From assembly GCA_032353305.1 (NCBI GenBank), contig JAUCNG010424131.1, positions 1-10,017 of the forward strand: a stretch of 10,017 nucleotides of DNA, in the 5' to 3' direction. This document shows, in pieces, positions 7,691 to 10,017 of the stretch. The notes beneath the pieces were generated by a model, which saw only the letters and a list, made by a program, of their open reading frames with translations, had not been told where the DNA came from and did no database searches. Source of the DNA: Cephalothrix spiralis (taxonomy: Eukaryota > Nemertea > Palaeonemertea > Archinemertea > Cephalotrichidae). Position 1 is the stretch's first letter, and each line of letters starts with the position of its first letter. Made by a program: the position numbers and the translations under genes.

Positions 7691-7856
7691 CGTTTCACAT
7701 CCCTCGGAATTTCTTAAACCAAAATAGAGAAGGATCAAAAGTGTATTATTTTTCAAGTATTTTAATAACGGTTCAATTCTAATATATGTTAAACAAAAAT
7801 GCAATAGTTGATTCAGATCCACAGAATCAAAAGGCTCGAACTAAATCACTTTTAGT

Positions 7857-7862
7857 TTTAAT
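7857..7862 (-). terminator. Possible poly(A) signal of the minus-strand gene (ATTAAA)
   Basis: On the minus strand ATTAAA lies about 75 nt past the TGA stop at 7938-7936. A second ATTAAA-like hexamer follows near 7757-7770. This is positional inference. Confidence 0.35.
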
Positions 7863-7935
7863 GTCACCTTGAATTTAAATTATTTTCATCAATAGTTCTT
7901 TTTCCCTGTTTTTATATGACGCTCCTGCTGTTTCT

Positions 7936-8011
7936 TCATGTTGTGACATTTTGAGCATTGTTTGTATCATACATCTCTGGATCAGCAACAGCTCCTTTCT
8001 TTGTAATATTT
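7936..8011 (-). CDS. Terminal exon of minus-strand membrane protein: cytoplasmic tail
   Basis: On the minus strand a strong acceptor, CTATCACTATTTACAG, precedes an open stretch of 24 codons and TGA (7938-7936). The first base (8011) completes the codon left as GC by the transmembrane exon, giving Ala, so the two exons match in phase. The tail reads NITKK, then ADPEMYDTNN and ends NVTT: hydrophilic, with one tyrosine in an acidic setting. I recognise no signalling motif with certainty. The assignment rests on splice signals, phase and plausible composition, not on homology. The open frame also runs upstream of the acceptor to about 8136, so a longer exon is possible. Confidence 0.52.
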
Positions 8012-8081
8012 CTGTAAATAGTGATAGGTACATTAAATGCAGCAGTCGTAACAGCCCGAATATACAGGGAGAGTTGTCTTA

Positions 8082-8098
8082 AAAGTGCAGGCACCAAC
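8082..8098. repeat. Left arm of a 17-bp inverted repeat
   Basis: AAAGTGCAGGCACCAAC here is exactly repeated in reverse complement at 8988-9004. ATATACAG lies outside both arms: at 8060-8067, separated by 14 nt, on this side, and directly adjacent on the other. Confidence 0.85.
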
Positions 8099-8148
8099 GT
8101 CTCCAAAGTGAAAAATTTTGAAAGATTACAATATGACCTACCATACCT

Positions 8149-8283
8149 TCACTAAGTTGACATTTTCGTCACTAGCAGACAACAACTCAAAACACTTACC
8201 CCACACCATCACTTATTTGACATTTCTATTCACTTTTCAGACCAGAGTAAAAAAACATCACTAATTTGACATTTATTTTCACA
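8149..8283. repeat. Three-copy degenerate repeat
   Basis: Blocks of about 25 bp with the form TCACTnAnTTGACATTT followed by TTCAC start at 8149, 8209 and 8258 (spacings 60 and 49). The sequence between the blocks is not conserved. Confidence 0.7.
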
Positions 8284-8987
8284 GTTCAAACCCGAAAAGA
8301 AAAAAACCCACCCTATGATTTGTCGTTTTTCAGGCACGGGTAGAAATTTGCTGCTATATTTTTCTTTCTTTTTTTGTGATAATCTATAGTATAAGCAAAT
8401 AAATAACTTTCTTGATATTGGGCATCATTGTTCTGACACTACTTTCTGGACACACCCACTTTCAAAACAAGAACCTCACTTTCCAGATATTGCCTCCCGA
8501 CACCCACGTCTCGAAAGTGGTCTTGCAAGTGAGGCCAGTATCCATAAACACCACACATATTATCATATATACAGTGAATGATCCCAACCCCCATTCCCTC
8601 CCTCCAAGAATTCCCTTATTAGTGTTAGGTATACTTATATACAAATTACTTACTCAACGACGACCCGTTTAATCGTTTAATATAAATAATAATTGCTAAA
8701 AGTCATAAAAATTTAGCAGTTTCGACATCAAATTGGCCATTTCCAGAAAGACGGACATTATATTATCCGGCCCTCAAGAAACTGCCACAGCCCACATATT
8801 GGCTATCTAACTTTATATAGTATTTGCAGTATTGTTTTGCTCCCAGAGAGCTAGGCTCCTGGTCTTTTAGTTTACATCTAAAAATATACTTTTTTATTAA
8901 GATTATAAGATGGTTAAGCCCGACTGCATTTTCTGAGCTATCATAATATAACCAAACAGTATGGTGGTGGCATCTAGTTTTACCCGG

Positions 8988-9004
8988 GTTGGTGCCTGCA
9001 CTTT
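8988..9004. repeat. Right arm of a 17-bp inverted repeat
   Basis: GTTGGTGCCTGCACTTT is the exact reverse complement of 8082-8098, followed directly by CTGTATAT. The pair encloses about 890 bp. Confidence 0.85.
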
Positions 9005-9094
9005 CTGTATATCCCATGACAATGAGGCAACAAAATAAAGTATGTATCTGAAAACTATTATGGCTGGAATCATTTAGATGAAAAATGATCTTAC

Positions 9095-9213
9095 GCTTTA
9101 CGTCGCTTCATAGTATGTCGTTTTCTGAATATAAAGACTGCAAGAATTATCAGGATTAGAAATATCGAAACTGCTATTCCAATTACAGCCAACTGATGAG
9201 TTTTCACGAAGCC
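9095..9213 (-). CDS. Transmembrane exon of a minus-strand membrane protein
   Basis: On the minus strand the acceptor TTTACACCTTTATTTGCAG ends at 9214 and a phase-2 donor, GC|GTAAGA, follows 9095. The exon encodes about 39 residues: GFVKTHQ, then a 22-residue hydrophobic span (from LAVIGIAVSIF to AVFIF) and a strongly basic stop-transfer RKRHTMKRRK. This is the profile of a type I membrane anchor with its cytoplasmic side at the C-terminus. If the intron is retained the frame ends at once in TAA (9093-9091). The ectodomain exons must lie to the right of the window, since I found no convincing exon at 9214-10017. The family is therefore unknown; only its topology is inferred. Confidence 0.6.
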
Positions 9214-9486
9214 CTGCAAATAAAGGTGTAAATCGTTTTCAATTTTTGTTGATCATATTATTGACATTTTAAGATCTTTTGTGGATCGTAATATTTCTAG
9301 AAGTGTCTTTGAATATATCAGAAGATTTTTGGCAAAAAGGAGGCTTATGATATATTCAAAGTTTTTGCGTATACCAAGAATTGGGAAACAACTGAGTCTA
9401 CTCCAGGGACCAGATCCTTACGTGGCTTTTACACTTGGCGCGCCGAACGGGTCAAAACCTCAATAACGTCCGCGGGCAGTATATAA

Positions 9487-9991
9487 GATATACTGATACG
9501 TAGCTCAGCCAATGAAATGCCCTTATCTACCATCAGTGACCCAATTACGGTACAAGTTATATGTAATAGGGATATTGGATGGCTTGGCCTTGGTCAGTAT
9601 CAATACGTGTCGTTGGAGGCTATCCCTTATCGTGTTCATTATTATACGTCATGCTTGACAATAGGTTAAACCCATCAATGTTCTTCATACTAAGTTATAC
9701 CTTTTCAGTGCCTTGTTCTTGATAAATGAATATGAATTTGCATACTTTATGTATAATAAAGCATGAATATATATATATGGTGATAGGTAGTTCAACAAAT
9801 TAAAAGCTTTTTAACCATCAGTGGCCCAACAACGATAGTAGGGTACACTGATATGAAGTTGACCAATGGTTGAGCTGAAAACTAGTATATGAATAAACCA
9901 CTAATGGACATTTATTTCCGTCCGCGAACCCTACGTTGGGATCGCGGACCGTACGTTGGGTACACTGATGTCAGCTACGTATCACCATATC
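9487..9991. mobile_element. Inverted-repeat-bounded, repeat-dense block (possible MITE)
   Basis: GATATACTGATACGTAGCT (9487-9505) matches the reverse complement of 9973-9991 at 17 of 19 positions. Internal direct repeats include ACCATCAGTGRCCCA at about 9529 and 9815, and TAYACTGAT followed by a CCAATG motif at about 9490 and 9842, with a partial copy at 9961. No transposase frame is visible. The right part also has the hairpin at 9921-9948. Target-site duplications could not be identified, so the class is uncertain and the block may be a cluster of satellite-like monomers instead. Confidence 0.45.
9921..9948. repeat. Strong hairpin, TCCGCGA/TCGCGGA
   Basis: TCCGCGA pairs with TCGCGGA; after one A-A mismatch CCC pairs with GGG, leaving a 6-nt loop. 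The sequence TACGTTGGG from the hairpin recurs just after it, at 9952-9960. Confidence 0.7.
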
Positions 9992-10017
9992 CTACTTCAT
10001 ATCATTATACCGTAGCT

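Larger units (their letters stand above)
8012..9094 (-). other. Intron between transmembrane and tail exons, rich in repeats
   Basis: Inferred 1083-bp intron on the minus strand (GTAAGA...TTTACAG). It contains the 17-bp inverted repeat pair, the three-copy degenerate repeat and a minus-strand AATAAA (plus-strand 8893-8898). Open frames at 8412-8672 (+) and 8763-9017 (-) show no domain and are treated as chance. Confidence 0.5.
9214..10017. other. Right-edge region without a supported exon
   Basis: Probably intron of the minus-strand gene. Apart from the repeat block above it holds an (AT)n run (about 9767-9778) and a 61-codon plus-strand open frame (9281-9466) that begins at GTG and matches nothing I recognise. 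Confidence 0.5.

Noticed and set aside
8763-9017. 84-codon minus-strand open frame
   Set aside because: It lies within the inferred minus-gene intron, overlaps the inverted-repeat arm, and shows no domain or fitting splice phase.
9281-9466. 61-codon plus-strand open frame rich in basic residues
   Set aside because: It begins at GTG, has no recognisable domain, no good splice signals and lies beside repeat sequence; best treated as chance.

Overview
The window is animal genomic DNA: AT-rich, with genes split by GT-AG introns, reading frames made of secreted/extracellular modules, a tRNA-derived SINE, minisatellites and inverted-repeat elements. The domain style and the many TACATGTA-like palindromes suggest a lophotrochozoan, possibly a mollusc. 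That assignment is inference; no species can be named.

Plus strand, about 251-7081: eight exons join in perfect phase into one open frame of about 1017 residues. Its 5' end (signal peptide exon) lies outside the window. Domain order is a divergent MNNL-type Notch-ligand N-terminus, a DSL domain, 14 EGF repeats (all in one 1.66-kb exon), a short Thr-rich linker, then two C-type lectin-like domains (CTLDs) and a stop. There is no transmembrane segment after the DSL domain. The predicted product is therefore a secreted Delta/Serrate-type protein with a lectin-like tail, an architecture I do not know among classical Notch ligands. The EGF exon grew by duplication of 228-bp (two-EGF) units.

Minus strand, about 9213-7936: the 3' end of a second, convergent gene. 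It shows a transmembrane exon with a basic stop-transfer sequence and, after a phase-matched intron, a short cytoplasmic-tail exon. Its ectodomain would be encoded beyond the right edge, so its family is unknown.

Between and around the genes: a tRNA-derived SINE (minus orientation, about 2670-2866) in intron 4 of the plus gene; a 20-bp-period GGACTAC minisatellite (about 7393-7690) between the two convergent 3' ends; a 17-bp inverted repeat pair (8082-8098 / 8988-9004) and a three-copy degenerate repeat (8149-8283) in the minus-gene intron; and a repeat-dense, inverted-repeat-bounded block at 9487-9991. The remaining intron sequence showed nothing I can support.
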